NCBI RefSeq assembly: GCF_030272615.1
Contig: NC_081415.1
Coordinates: forward strand, 379,097,392 to 379,161,391
DNA from: Cryptomeria japonica
Taxonomy: Eukaryota; Streptophyta; Pinopsida; Cupressales; Cupressaceae
Direction of reading: 5' to 3'
Length of the DNA stretch: 64,000 nucleotides
This document shows, piece by piece, positions 24,142 to 36,775 of the stretch. The translations under genes and the position numbers were made by a program. Under the pieces are notes generated by a model. That model ran no database searches and was not told the origin of the DNA. It saw only the letters and a list, made by a program, of their open reading frames with translations. Numbering within the stretch: the stretch's first letter is position 1; each line of letters opens with the position of its first letter.

Positions 24142-25068
24142 TGTTGGAATTAGGGATCACTGAGAGGGGGGGTGAATTAGTGATCTACCAAAGATTAAAA
24201 CCACAAACTTATTCTTTATCCACCAGTTAGTTATGCATAGCAAATATGAATACAAACATGCAACAATAAAAGCACAAATCCACAACACCATAATTTTTAC
24301 GTGGAAACCCGAAAAGGGAAAAACCACGGTGAGGATGGAACCCACAATATTCATATATTATGGCTAGGAGTACATAAATATTATATAGAGGGGAATGCAC
24401 TTGCATTTAGGCTCACTGCCTAGAGCTCAATGCTCAAATTAAGTTGCCCAGAAGGCAACCCTCAAGGGAGTATCACTAACCATGCCAAGATAAGTTTCAG
24501 TTAGGCTCAAAATTGTTGATTTTCTCTTCTCTACTAATCACCCTGTTCTTGTCTCAGTCAGCTATCGGTTGATCTAATAGAAAAATGCGCATGTGAAAAT
24601 GCACTCAATTACACCAAAACTGATCGCTACACACATAACACACCAAAAATCAGTCACCACAATGATCTTATCCGGTCTCACCACAAAATGAATCTCCATC
24701 AAGTTGGCTTCAAGAGATGTAATGTGTAGATGAAGTCGGCTCCAATCTTGAACACACCATAGCACTGGACTAAAATATTATAGAAAAAATGCTTCCAATA
24801 GGTCTTACAAAACACCAAGATCACAAAAATAATCACCATAAACACCAAAATCATCGGGGATCATTCCGGATCAAAGCATTATTGAGTTACCCTGTTTTAC
24901 CCTATTATGTTGGTTAACGATCTACCGGTTACCTCCATCTTCTGAATAAGCTAAGTCACAACTGTTGGATTGAACCACTATGAAGTGTTGACATCAATGA
25001 TAAACCTAAATAAATAATCAACTACTGGAAGTCATCTAAGATCACCAGATGAGTGTCAATTGCCAACA
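24142..25068 (-). repeat. 5' LTR of C1
   Basis: 927 bp, TGTTGGAATTAG to ATTGCCAACA on the plus strand, followed by the duplication AAGTA. It carries the hairpin at 24155-24185. Compared with the 3' LTR it lacks about 60 bases after CTCAAGGGAGTATCACTA. Confidence 0.9.
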
Positions 25069-25822
25069 AAGTATTGGATGTGAAGGACAAAAGGATGGAA
25101 AATAGGTGTTGGATAATGGATGGAGTGTTGGTAGATTTGTGTATGGGTGGATGGATATGTTGTCAAGGTCAGCTTTGGTACAAACATTGATGGGTGGTGG
25201 AGTGATGGAGGATAAGTGGATTTGGTATTCTAATATTTTGATGGAGTAGATATGGAACTTTGGATATAAAGACACAAAATGGATGAAGGAAATGATAGAT
25301 GATTTAAGATAAAGGATTTTGGGACATAGGGACCTAAAATAGCTTTGAAAGGTGGGGAATGTTTAGATGAAGGAATGAAGGAAACTTCGGGAATAATAAG
25401 TTTGGATGCCAATTTTGATTTTTCTTTAAGACACAATGCTTCTATGAGCAACTTGGTAATCCATGAGATTTTTGTATTTTTCTTTCCCTTGTGGTTATTT
25501 GAAATGCATAGATCCTATGAGTGACTTAGTAATTGCCTTGGTTTCTTGATGTTTCTTTTTTCTTAATGGGTCTTTGTGGCTTTTTCAACATTTACTTTTT
25601 CTTCTGGAACATTTTTTTTTTTAACATGTCTTTTAGATGGGACCTGTTGATGTTTAGATGTATGTGGATTTTTGGACTTGTGGATTTTATTCTTGGCACC
25701 CAAATTGCTTCCAAGAGTAATGAGATTCATGGTTGAATAGGAATGATATGGTGGTCTTTTGGATAACTTCATGTAGATTGATGGTTGGAAGGTCCTAAAG
25801 GATGTGTTTCTTTGTTGATCTT

Positions 25823-27048
25823 TGTTGGCATTATTGGATGAATTGATTATGTGTTGCATTGATGTCAACACTAGCTGTTATGGTTGGTTACCAATAGACA
25901 GGTTTTGGTTACCGACAAAAGATCTAGTGTTACTGGTAGAAGACACTATCTATTGGACACTTCTGACATGTTTGGATCTATGGAATGTGATTGGTTACAT
26001 GTGGTATGTGCTTCTGGAGCATGTCTTGGTTAGATGGTATTGACTTGGTAATCAGATGCTATCATACACTTTGGTAAACCCTTACCGACACTGGTTTAAG
26101 GTTTTACCAGCAGAGCTTTCATTGAGGAATCTTGTCAGGATGCATAACTAGTGCTGGTGCAACTTCTACATGGATTTCAGGATGTTGAAGATGTTTTTTT
26201 ATCATTCTTCAACTGCTTGAAGACATTGCTTTGGCATGGTGGATCTAGAATAGGTCCGGTACCTACCTAGGTTATGGACTAGTATCATGATAATGTGTTC
26301 TCTACACGTTAACAAGATGTTTTGGGATATTTTATGGATTGGTTATTGTTGTTTTGGTTTTAAGCCAACATGGCATATCATTTTAATATGGATTTATGTA
26401 ATGATCTTATTGTAATATATTTTAGGTGGCTGACCTAATTGGTTTAGGTCTTAGGGTTGGTATAAAATGATGTAAGATCTCATTGTAATAGTGTGTCATG
26501 GTCTTGGAATGCAATATCATATGCGGAGGAGATTTGGTTGATCATAGGTGATCGAATTGGGATTAAGAAAGAGGTCAAAGGCCTCCGATATTGAGCTTAA
26601 CCAAGACTATAATTAGGCATGGTAGATGCTATATTTAGCAGTTCATTATTTTGGATTGTTTTCCATTTATCTTGAGATGGTTGTAGCCTCTCTGTAGTCA
26701 GTGAAACTCTTTTTTAATGAGAAGTATGCTCTAGGTAGTGTGCCTTCCTGCAAGTGCATGCCCCTCATTGTAACACATACTTTCTACAGAAGTATCATCT
26801 GACTATGGGTAGGCTTCCCACCGTGGTTTTTCCCTTTTCGAGTTTTCCACGTACAAATCATGGTGTTATGTGGTATGGTTGCTTTGCATTGATTATCTAT
26901 TTAATTGTTAAGTTATATTGTTTACCGGTATTTGTTTCTGCTTTACTGGTACTTAATCGGGTTAAAGGTTATTAAGTGGATTAAATGTTATAATCTGTTA
27001 ACAACTAATTCACCCCCCCCTCTCAGTTGTTCATCGGTTATCCTAACA
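25823..27048 (+). mobile_element. Solo LTR S2, Copia type
   Basis: A 1226-bp LTR from TGTTGGCATT to GTTATCCTAACA. The flank before it is ATCTT (25818-25822); the same five bases occur one base after its end (27050-27054), so the target duplication is offset by a single extra T. Neither a primer site nor a polypurine tract adjoins it. Its first 60 bases resemble the LTR of G (GAATTGATTATGTGTTGCATTGATG). It carries the CCCACCGTGGTTTTTCCC block at 26817-26834 and the C-rich hairpin at 27000-27031. Confidence 0.8.
26461..26468 (+). promoter_or_regulatory. Putative TATA box of S2
   Basis: TATAAAAT followed by GATGTAAGATCTCATTGTAA, which is repeated in both LTRs of G after their TATA-like sequence; the shared position supports a promoter. 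Confidence 0.6.
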
Positions 27049-28151
27049 TATCTTAAATTATGGCAGGGTAACTAGATTGTAATATAGGGATGATATGAAT
27101 AGTTAAAGGGATATAAGGACCTAAGATGGATGGAAGAGATGAAGGCTTTAGTTTTGGGTTAAAAGAACCTAATATGGATGGAAGGTATAAAGGAAGATGT
27201 GCATGTTTGGATTTAGATGGAGGTATTTATGATTTTGTAGGGATACCAACATCTTGAGAGTGATCCATGTAGCCAAGACCATGATAATTTGGATTTGATT
27301 ACATATGAAGGGGTTATAATATACGTTGTTCATGGATGCCTAACCATTTGCCTTGATAATGTATGTTTTAACAATATTTTTACTTATTGGATAGTTGTTT
27401 CTTTTCAAACAATTTTTGAGTCCATTTAGAGGAGGATATGGTATGGAAGGAATGATAATCTCGTGAAGTAGACTAGATTGGATGAAAGTGGAGGAACCAA
27501 TTTATATGTAAGGGGTTAATGAATAGCTTGTATAGAGGTGATGGGATCTTGAGATACTTTGATCTTGACTTGGAAGAGGATCATTAGATTTCATTTTAAG
27601 AGTGCTTTGCTCTTGATTTTGAATGGGATCATTGGATGAGATGGAAAGGATATCATGATCTTTCTTAGGAGGTGGATTATTCATGGGACTTGGAATGATA
27701 CTTTACTTTTGAGATGGAAGAGGGTAATCTTGGATGAAATGACAAAGAATGAGGGGATCATCATAAGACTCTTAAAATATGGGATCTTGGTCAAAAATTG
27801 GATGGGACTAGAGAGTTTTGGTATATTGATCTTGATTCACGTTGTGACTTGTTTCTTCATGATTTGGTTTATCCTCTTAATATGGGGTATGAGTTTGGAT
27901 ATGTGAGGTATATTCTTGGATGGAGCCCATATTTTAGCCTAATATAAACATATTTTAAATGAGACTCTCTGGAGTGGGTTTGATTGGGAATGAAGCATAT
28001 GGTGGAATTGGACCTAGGATTTTTAAATTATAGAAGGATTTTGTATCAAGAAATAGATTAGACTGGGTTTGTGTTATGGATATCCCTTGCGGTTAAACTT
28101 GAAAGATGTCATCATTGGATGTATTGTTTGATGGAGATGGTGTGGATTCTT

Positions 28152-29215
28152 TTGAACATAAAAATACTCTAAGAAGGGGGGTTGAATTAGTGTATGATTT
28201 ATCACTTCAAAAACACTTTTAATCTCTCAAAATAAATTAACTATTTAATGCATAAGAATGAGAAGATCAACAATACTTCACACAACACCAGGATATACAT
28301 TGAAAAACCATGATGGGAAAAAACCACTCTGAGAAAATGCTGCTTGGAACTACTATCCATATCTAGCCTCACAAATGTATCAACTAATTAAAATTAATTT
28401 GAAGGAACCAACCTTTAGGAGACACTAATCCCCTATTGTTTATGGACACTAATTCAAAAGAGCACCAATCCAAAGGAGAACCTACCCCTACACTTTACTT
28501 TAAAATCTAGGGTAACAATTCTTTTACAATCACTTGATTTTAAGGCACAAACCTCCAAGAGACACCAATACCCTATACTAACATACAAGACTACAATCTT
28601 GATGTAATACAATGAATCAATATGAACCTCTATAGTTCTACTCCACCTCTTCAAAAATTTGGTTCACTCTCTTTCAGCTCTGCAAATCACTCTCTTCTCA
28701 GTCCAGTATTGCATACAAACTATGCCGATTTACATCCTATTTGTATACCCTATATTTTTCCTCCATAAGATCAGCCAAAACATAGCTCATCACAAATCAA
28801 ACAAAGAGTAGTTTGCATCATTATCATACAATATGATATGTACAACTTTCTATGTTTCTTTAGGATCATTTATTTAGTCGGTTTTAATTATGTTCTTATC
28901 ATCATAGCATAGAGAATCTACTCCATTTGGTAACTATCTAATTTTATTCAATAAATAGTTGTCTAAGATGACTTGTGCAAGTTCCCAGAATGCTATTTTA
29001 TCACGCCAAAACAAGCTCTTCTACATCTTTAAATCTGGACCATTGATTCTCATAAATTGACCAAAAAAGATTCAGTTGTTGTCACCACCATGGCGGTTCC
29101 ATGCGCCACACCACATTACTATCAACACAAACTTCTTGGGTGTTTATCTAAGTCACATTAGCTATTAGAGACACATGGAAATAAGTCACAATATCACGAC
29201 CTGTCATTAGCATAA
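28152..29215 (-). repeat. Solo LTR M, 3' portion
   Basis: A decayed Copia-type LTR read on the minus strand. Its end carries the hairpin at 28164-28195 (ATACTCTAA with TTAGTGTAT, one mismatch, G-rich loop on this strand). The part at 28380-28600 corresponds to the GGTTGGTGCTCC repeats of the LTRs of F. The six bases before it, ATTCTT (28146-28151), recur at 60368-60373, where element KL resumes. J interrupts the LTR at 29216, and its other end is at 60274-60367. Confidence 0.65.
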
Positions 29216-30561
29216 TGTTAGTAACAACAATGGAGGAAAACTAAGAGGGGGGGTGAATCAGTTTTCACCAGATCAAAAAAATTAATCACAAATACAGATT
29301 AGATAAATTTCAGCAATAACAAATATAGGAAAATTGACAACACAACACCAAGATTTTGACGTGGAAAAATTGGTTAAGGGAAAAACCATGGTGGAAACCT
29401 ACCCACAATAAGATGATACTCTATAGTAGTATGTGAAAATATTATAATAGGGAATGCACATGCATTCAGGAACACTTCCTAGAGCTCACTGCTCAAAAGA
29501 TAATGACCTAAAAGGCTACAACACTCAAGAAAGTCTCACTAACTTACAACAAGATATAAACTACAATCCAGAAGGAATGAAATGCAATAATAGAATCTTC
29601 AAATTCCTAATGACAGTTCTAGTTAAGCACAATTGTCTTCTTTGCAACACCAATCTCCTCTCAATACACCATATCAAAAGATGAAATCTTTTTTGCACTT
29701 TTGCACATATACCACTCTTTGATAGTGCATACACAACCTCAATACCAAAATTGCATGACAATATCACCTATTTATACAACTCATCAACCTTGACAACAAG
29801 ATCGGCCAAATCCTCAACTCATAATTACAAAGATACATCACACAATATAAGGATCAACCATTGGACCAATATAATGATATACATGACATAACATGGACCT
29901 AAATAAAATATCCAAACACGCAACGCCACTGGAAATTACGCCAAGATCAACCAAAACACACTACATCATAAATACCACATAACATGATGAACATCACTGG
30001 ATCAAAAAAATAACCAAGAACACTCAAACAACGGCAACTATCACGATCAATGCACATCATCAAAAAAATGGGACACAATTAGGAAACACTAGAAAGCATG
30101 TTAGAATCATCAGAGATAGTTGCACCATCACCACTTATCAAATCTTTATATGTCAACGTCTGAAACTCAAGAACACTCAATCAGTAGCAACTATCACAAA
30201 GAAAGATAACTTGTGGAGCACCAAATCACGAACCATCTGAAATGAAGATACGCAAGGCCATCCCAAAAATCCTCCCAAACACTCATCTCAATATCTAATC
30301 ACACTAGAATATATCGGAGGAAATACTGAACTCTACAAAGCACTGATCAGCAAAACAAACTGCAAACTAGATCATATGCTATGATCAATTAAGCATCCTA
30401 GATCACTAAAACTAATACAGAAGAATATAATGATACTAGAAATACTCCATACACCAAACCAAAATCACAATAAACCAATATGCAATCACTAGAGAAATAA
30501 ATCATAGGAATATGTTGACATCAATGACAACAACATATCTTAGCAGCAACAATGTCCAACA
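29216..30561 (-). repeat. 3' LTR of J
   Basis: 1346 bp on the plus strand from TGTTAGTAAC to AATGTCCAACA, followed by the polypurine tract. Hairpin at 29236-29266 (GAAAACT with AGTTTTC around a G-rich loop on this strand). The conserved block with GGGAAAAACCATGGTGG is near 29378. Confidence 0.85.
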
Positions 30562-30575
30562 ATCTTCCCCTTTGG
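30562..30575 (-). promoter_or_regulatory. Polypurine tract of J
   Basis: CCAAAGGGGAAGAT in element orientation, next to the LTR start TGTTGGAC. Confidence 0.8.
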
Positions 30576-30833
30576 CATTGATGGCAACATATGAATGTGA
30601 AAAACAATCAATGAAAAGAAAGAAAACAACTCCAACAAACTTCCCCCTAAGATCAACAAGATAAAATATTTTTTCACATGCTTCTCTCCTCCTTTGATAG
30701 CAATGCCAAAGATCTCAAAATAGAAAACCAAACCCTCACGTAGACTACTCCACTAGAGGAGCAACACCAACTCATCAATATAGATAAATAAATAAGAATG
30801 TGAAGTCCACTGGATTGATGCAACTCAATGTAT

Positions 30834-32355
30834 CTAGTTCTTATCCAGAGGGGTGGATACCCCTAACTTGTCTCTCAAATAGATAAATGTATCTGTAGGA
30901 AAAGGCTTAGTGAAAATATCAGCAATTTGTTCCTTTGTAGACACATATTCTATCTTCACTTCTTCTTCACTAACTTTTTCTCTCAAGTAATGATATTTGA
31001 TTGACATTTTTTTAGTTTTTGAATGTTGCACCGGGTTCTTTGACATGTTAATAGCACTGGAATTATCACAATATATGATAGTAGGCTCATCATAGAGAAT
31101 TTTGATATCCTTCAACATTTGCTTCATCCAAACCACCTGAGTGCAACTACCAATAGCAACAATGTACTCAACTTCAACAATAGATAAGGAAATTGATTCT
31201 TGTTTCTTACTAGTCCATGAAACTAATTTCTTGCCTAAAAAAGAAAGCACCACCGGAGGTACCCTTATTGTCATCAACATCACCAACCCAATCAACATCA
31301 ATGTAAGCACATAACATGAAATCATCATTCTTTGGATACCACAAACCATAATCCACAGTTCCCTTGAAGTATCTGAATATTCTCTTTACAATAGTGACAT
31401 GACTCTCTTTTGGATCAGCTTGATATCTAGCAGCCATGCACACATCATGCATAATGTCTGACCAAGTTTGAGTAAGATATAGCAGTCCACCAACCATAGA
31501 TCTGTACAAACTCTGATTAGCTTTCAGAGATTCATCATTCTTAGACAATTTTCAGTCAGTCACCATAGGAGTTCCAACTGGTTTGGAGTCATCTAACCCA
31601 AAATTCTTCAACAATTCCTTCACATATTTAGTTTGAAATATAAAAATAAATTTCCAGTCTACAAAATCTGCCAACCTAAGAAAAAAATCATTTCTCCTAT
31701 CATAGACATCTCAAATTCTTTCTGCATATCACTGACAAACTTCATGCTCAAGTCATCATCTCCTCCAAAGATAATATATCAACAAAGACTTCAACAATCA
31801 AGATGTTATCATTCTCAATCTTACAATATAGATTAGCATTCCCTTTATTAAATCCTAATTTTAGAAAATACTTATCCAATCTAGCATACTAGGCTCTAGG
31901 GTTTTGTTTCAATCCATAAAGAGATTTCTTCAATTTACATATCATGTATCCATCAAGTTTCTCAATGTAGACTTCTTCCTCAAGATCACCATTCAGAACA
32001 GATGACTTATATCTAATACACTTTGAAATATTTATAGGCAACATATGCAAGCAACAATCTAATAGCTTCAAGTATGGCTATCAGAGAAAAAGTCTCCTCA
32101 TAATCAATTCCTTCTTTCTATGAATATCCTTTACATATAATCTTGCTTTATTTCTAACAACTTCACCAACTTCATTCAATTTATTCCTGAATACCCATTT
32201 AGTACCTATAAAATTTTTATTTTTAAGTTAAGAACAAGCTCCAATGTGTTATTATTTTCAATCTAATCTAATTCTTCTTCCATAGCTTTCATCCAATTTT
32301 CATCTTTGCAATCCTCAACAACATCTTTAGGTTCAATTTTAGAAATCAAACATAT
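30834..32355 (-). pseudogene. pol: Copia reverse transcriptase and RNase H of J (C-terminal part)
   Basis: Reading downwards from 32355, the frame begins with the reverse transcriptase start (EPKDVVEDCKDENWMKAMEE), then [16 protein letters not shown] in the palm region, LYRSMVGGLLYLTQ, and RNase H with ADIFTKPF near the C-terminus. Other landmarks are WMKQMLKDIKI, YCDNSSAINMSKNP and SIKYHYLREKV. These are the usual landmarks of Ty1/Copia polyproteins in the usual order (integrase before reverse transcriptase). Multiple stops and shifts break it. The frame is interrupted at 32355 by F and continues at 59624. Confidence 0.9.
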
Positions 32356-33897
32356 TGTTGGCATTGTATTGTAATTGATGTCAATCAGTAAGTATGTCAA
32401 CTGGTATGCAAGATGTTGTTGTTACCATCATTAGATATTGTTGGCATGTTGATGTCAACTAGTATGGGATGTCAACTGGTATGTCTATCAATCGGTAAGC
32501 AAACAAACCTGATAAGTACAGTTCGAGCTAGTATGTTCTAACCGGTAGAATAGTGAAGTGCATGATATGAAGGTTAATTGGTTAGTATATATTGGTAGCA
32601 TGTTCGGTCAGTGACTCAGTTTGAACCGACACAATCAAGTGAGCTCGATACTGACAGAGATGTCATGTGGACTCTAGGTGGAGAACATGCAGTGATAGGT
32701 GAATGGTGTGTTGATGAAGTAGTTGCTGACTAGGTCAGTATTAAATGGCAACTGCAAAAAACATGGATCAGTTGTAGAGGATTGCAGCTCAAAGCAAATC
32801 TAAGGGCATAGATTTTATTCTTTGGCATTATGATTGAAGCAGGATATTAGAAAAAGAAACTGCTAGATCATTTATTGCGATCGACAAAATCAAGATCGAT
32901 GAACTGAGTCTAGATTGCTAAATATAGTAAACATTTATAGGATGAATAAAAAGAGGAAAGCGATTTTTGTTGAACTATTGTAGGTTGTCGATTCAAGAAG
33001 ATGAAATTTGATTTGATATGGATCAAGGTCAATAAAGAAAACCCTAAGCGCATGAAGTTTGAGTTTCTATTTTGGCGGGAAAGCAAGAGTATAAGTGTGC
33101 ATATCGTAGATCTAAGATATTTTATGCCTAATGAGAGATTTATGATAAAGTGAATCTCTACGATGTGAGAGTTGATCAATTTTAGTGTGATAGAAAAATA
33201 TTGAAGTGACTGAGTATTGGAGAAGAACCGGTAAGATAAGTGTAACAGGCAAGGGTTGAGGTTACTGGTAAATAGTTGTAGAGGTCAACAATTTATTAAA
33301 CTGGCAGTGTCTGAACCGTTAAGATAGTAGCAGAGAGTGAAGGAGAGCAGAGTGATTTTCAGAGAAGATCTGACAAGGCAAAAACTGAGTTGTAGAGGAT
33401 TCAAATAGAAAGAACATAGGACCAGTGGAAGAGAAGCAGTGTGACAAAAAAGAGTTTAACCAGTAGAGATAATTGTTTCTAGGGGTTACAAAACTAATTT
33501 GTAATAGGTGTTTATCATTGTATTGATTTAAATCTCATTGTATTTCACTGAGGGGTTGGTGCTCCTTGATTTGGTACTCAAAATAGATTAGAGGTTGGTT
33601 CTCCTTTGGGTAGGTGCCCATAAATTGTTAGGGGTTGGTGCCCCTTGGGTTGGTGCCCTAAACATTGTAAAACTGTTATTTCATTGTGAGGCTGGATTGG
33701 AGCAGTAGATCTCCAACAACATTTCTCACTGAGGTTTTTCCCACATTGGGTTTTCCTCGTATATCTGGTGTTATGTGATGTTCTCTTGTGTGTGGTTTCT
33801 TGTTAGTTCTTTCATTATCCTACTGGTTGCACACATTGTTTGAAATTATTCATAATCACTAATTCACCCCCCTCTCAATGATATCTTGTGTTCTAGA
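32356..33897 (+). repeat. 5' LTR of F
   Basis: 1542 bp, TGTTGGCATTG to GTTCTAGA, two bases before the primer site. Its hairpin (33855-33882) has one mismatch, while the 3' LTR copy (59580-59608, ATCACT with AGTGAT) pairs. Bases 33551-33670 hold three 40-bp tandem units. Confidence 0.9.
33551..33670 (+). repeat. Three tandem 40-bp units in the LTR of F
   Basis: Units start at 33551, 33591 and 33631, each opening with (A/G)(G/A)GGTTGGT and ending with ATTGTTA-like sequence. A similar repeated block is in the 3' LTR at 59291-59395 and, reversed, in the solo LTR M. Confidence 0.75.
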
Positions 33898-33899
33898 AT

Positions 33900-33910
33900 T
33901 GGTATCAGAG
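33900..33910 (+). promoter_or_regulatory. Primer binding site of F
   Basis: TGGTATCAGAG, the complement of an initiator tRNA-Met 3' end, two bases after the LTR. Confidence 0.9.
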
Positions 33911-33974
33911 ACTTAGGTTCCCGGTTGGTTAAAAAGATTTCTCTAGCTTGGGTAGATTATGGTTTAAGAACACA

Positions 33975-35809
33975 ATGGAAAGGAATGAATCCTCATCCTC
34001 CAAAGCTCACATGTTTGATGGTACCAACTATGCCTTCTAGAGAAAAATAATGTAAACCTATATGTCCTATCTAGCTTTTGATGTTTGGATGTCAGTTGTT
34101 AATGGTTACTTTGTTCCTGCTAGTCCTCCTACTGATCCTGAAGCAAAAAGTAGTTATGACTACAATGCTAAAGCCATGAAGGCTAATATTAGTGGGATTT
34201 TTGATGATGTATCTTCAAAGGTGGATAGATGCAAATCTACAAAGAGCTTGTGGGATAGACTGAAGAAACTTTATGGCGAGGAACCTTGCACCACTGAATC
34301 AGATTGTGACAGCAAGAAGATTTATATAAAAGATGAATGTACAGTTGATAAAAGTAGATTAGTCAATCGTTGCAGTAGAGATGAAGAGGAATCTCATCTA
34401 TTTATGGCATAAAAGACACAAAGTGAGATGCATACATCAAAGAATGATAATGAAACTCAATCTAAAATGCAAGATGTATTTGGCAGTGATGAAGAAGATG
34501 AAGAAGAAGCTGAAGGTGAGGTAGATCTTGAAGGAGAACTAGTGAGTGCACTTGATGAACTTAGTAAAGTGAGGAAATAATACAAAAAGTATAAGAATGC
34601 TGCTATAGAGGAACAAGATAGATTAAACAAATGTCTTCAAGAATCGGAACAAACTATTGCCAATCTAAAAGATCAAGTGGATGATGCTAATAGAATAAAT
34701 GAAGGATCAACATTAGATTTTGATACCAAGAAGTGTAGGTGTAAAGAGTTGGAATCAGAAGTGGAAACAAAGGGAAAGGAATTTAAGAACCTAAAATATG
34801 AAATAGCAAAGCTCATAATAGAGCTTGAGAAGTGTCAAGATGAACTCAAACTAAGGAAGAAGTATGATGGTGGCACCAAAGCAGTGGATGAAATGTTGAG
34901 TAAATAAAAGTACTCAAAAGATACCATCAGATTAGGATGTGAGGTTGGAAAATGTTCTACCAATGAGAAATCATCAAAAAGTGACATAAATTTTGTCTCT
35001 TCAAATGATAATGGTAGTAGGAAAACTTTCACAGTCAGAAATGCTCCAAGGAAGAAAATTGACTTGACCACTACTGATAAAGTTTGAAGACTCAGACTTC
35101 TACAACAAAGAAGAATAATGCAGATCCAAAAGGAAAATTAAAGTTGAATGATGATGGTTGCATCAAAGACAAGAGTGCAAGAAATTATAGAAGACCTCCT
35201 GCTAGAAGAAGATCAAACAATGTTGTTGCACACAAAACTGATAATAGGAGAAGGCCAAGACATATGTTTGTTGTAAATGAGCATCCCAAGATTAGCAACA
35301 AAGGAAGAAGGAATGGAGAAAACAAGCTTGCAAGATCACCACATGTTTGGCATAATAAGTTTGTAAGTTATAATCTGTCCTTCTTTGGTTACTTCTTTTC
35401 ATGTAAAGGATATGGTCATAGAAGTCATGAATGTAGAAAGAAGAATTTTCAATCATATGGTAGCCTCTACATGCACTCCCTCAAAAAAGATGCTAGGTGT
35501 AACAATCATACTCAATATGTAAGAAGTTATAAAGCATATGAGAATCAAAGACCTGGATGGAACAAAAGGAGAAGTGTTCACGCAAGATCAAGAAATCTAT
35601 TGGTTTCAAAAGTTGGCATGAACATAGTATGTTACTACTGCAATAATTTTGGTCAACCTGCAAAATTTTGTAGAGAAAGGACTATTCAGCAAAAGAAAAT
35701 TCATACTGCTCCAAAGACTGAAAATGAGAAAAGGAGAGAAATCAAGAAAGTATGGAGAATGAAGCAAGGCAATATGACCATGGGCAGGTACTGTGCATTC
35801 AATGCATAG
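33975..35809 (+). pseudogene. gag: Gag of F with coiled coil and first zinc-knuckle block
   Basis: Starts at ATG 33975. The N-terminal part has the Copia gag start (FDGTNYAF then a stop where Trp is expected) and a UBN2-like region with KSLWDRLKKLYGEE. An acidic stretch and a coiled coil follow (34500-34907). The basic C-terminal part (35084-35809) has two knuckle-like motifs, CKGYGHRSHEC (incomplete) and CYYCNNFGQPAKFC, in which Gln replaces the zinc-binding His. At least five stops are present. The coiled coil plus knuckle layout resembles gag of C1 and I. Confidence 0.8.
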
Positions 35810-36360
35810 GTGATGTCTCCTAAGGCTTAATGGAGATGCAGGACCTTAGGGGGAGTTACATATTGATCACATTATTCACCCCCCAAATTTGAAAAGGATA
35901 AATGTAAGGACATGTTGCTACTGGTATAAGGGAGAAGATGGATGGCAGTGTGTGTAGTTAGTTCCTTGGCTACACATCTACATGTGAGATGGATTACTGT
36001 TGCAAGTGTCGAAGTATAGTTAAAACTACAAAATGGTAGCATAAGCATTTGACTTAGGAAGATGGAGTTTAGTGGATAAAGTATTCCTATGGAGATATTG
36101 GTCCGGTATAGGGTTAACTAGAATTGCAGATTATGTGAGTCAATGTAATCTGGAATCATTGCAGTGATTCCTGTGGCTTGGACTGAGGAAATTATGTCTT
36201 AGGTGATACTAGAGAAGTATTGTGTGAAAATGTGTTGGTCTGGTAGTCGACCTTATGTGCATGTATCATTATGATTTAACTAGTTTGGTTTTTGACATGA
36301 TGTTGATGTGTTTTAGCATTATGGTCATGCAAGATTATGTCACAAGGTTATGATGGATGC
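35810..36360 (+). other. Non-coding stretch inside F
   Basis: About 550 bases with no coding evidence. GATGCAGGACCTTAGGGGGAG near 35831 resembles the segment just after gag in C1 (reverse complement of about 22883-22940), so it may be remaining post-gag sequence of a C1-like element. Confidence 0.4.
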
Positions 36361-36585
36361 TATGAAAGAAGAGTTCTAACAGATTGAAAAGAACAAGATT
36401 TGGGAATTAGTTCCTAGACCAGTAGATAAAAATGCCATTGGTACTAAATGGTTCTACTGGAACAAGATGAATGAAGAAGTTAAGATTGTCAAGCATAAAG
36501 CAAGATTAGTGTGTAAAGGGTATTCTCAAGTAGGAGGTATAGAATTTGAAGAAGGACAGAGACACATTTTACTTCTTCAAGTGAA
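36361..36585 (+). pseudogene. Fragment of Copia reverse transcriptase N-terminus in F
   Basis: The translation contains MDAMKEEF, KNKIWELVPRP, AIGTKWFYWNKMNEE and [11 protein letters not shown], the start of a Copia reverse transcriptase. It stops after about 75 codons and is followed by a second zinc-knuckle block, which is out of order for a Copia polyprotein. Confidence 0.8.
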
Positions 36586-36775
36586 AGTAAAGAAAAATAG
36601 AGCTTTACAATTAGCAAAGCTACCGAGATGAAGACCTATGTTGAAGCTACTAGAAATTAGCTTGTGAACCAGAATGCTCAAACTATTGAACCGAAAGGCT
36701 CACTCATTGTACTAGAATGCAAATTCTAAAGGCAAGCCCAAGGTTGATAATGAAGGGTTCACTAAAGTCAATAAT

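Larger units (their letters stand above)
18005..25068 (-). mobile_element. Complete non-autonomous Copia-type LTR element C1
   Basis: 7064 bp with two direct LTRs (18005-18946 and 24142-25068), flanked by perfect 5-bp duplications AAGTA (18000-18004 and 25069-25073). The tRNA-Met-type primer site and the polypurine tract are in place. Inside are a zinc-knuckle gag and a second long degraded ORF (ORF2). No protease, integrase, reverse transcriptase or RNase H was found. Element I at 43809-50546 has the same plan and related proteins, so this is a family, not a random deletion. The two LTRs differ at roughly 9% of the first ~275 aligned bases by eye, so the insertion is old. Confidence 0.9.
25069..28151 (-). 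mobile_element. Gypsy element KL, gag-protease linker part (interrupted)
   Basis: Outside the solo LTR S2, the minus-strand translation is a broken Pro/Ser-rich linker. Near 28090 it reads SNDD then PQGIS, matching SKDEVPQGIS in the protease ORF of element A. Between 27250 and 25070 the motif PSILGPYIP/AILGPYVP recurs with Leu/Pro-rich spacers, suggesting a repeated linker module. The sequence at 28152 stops inside the alignment to A and resumes at 60368, so this piece and the gag remnant at 60368-60740 are halves of one element split by the nest. C1 and S2 are further insertions. Confidence 0.65.
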
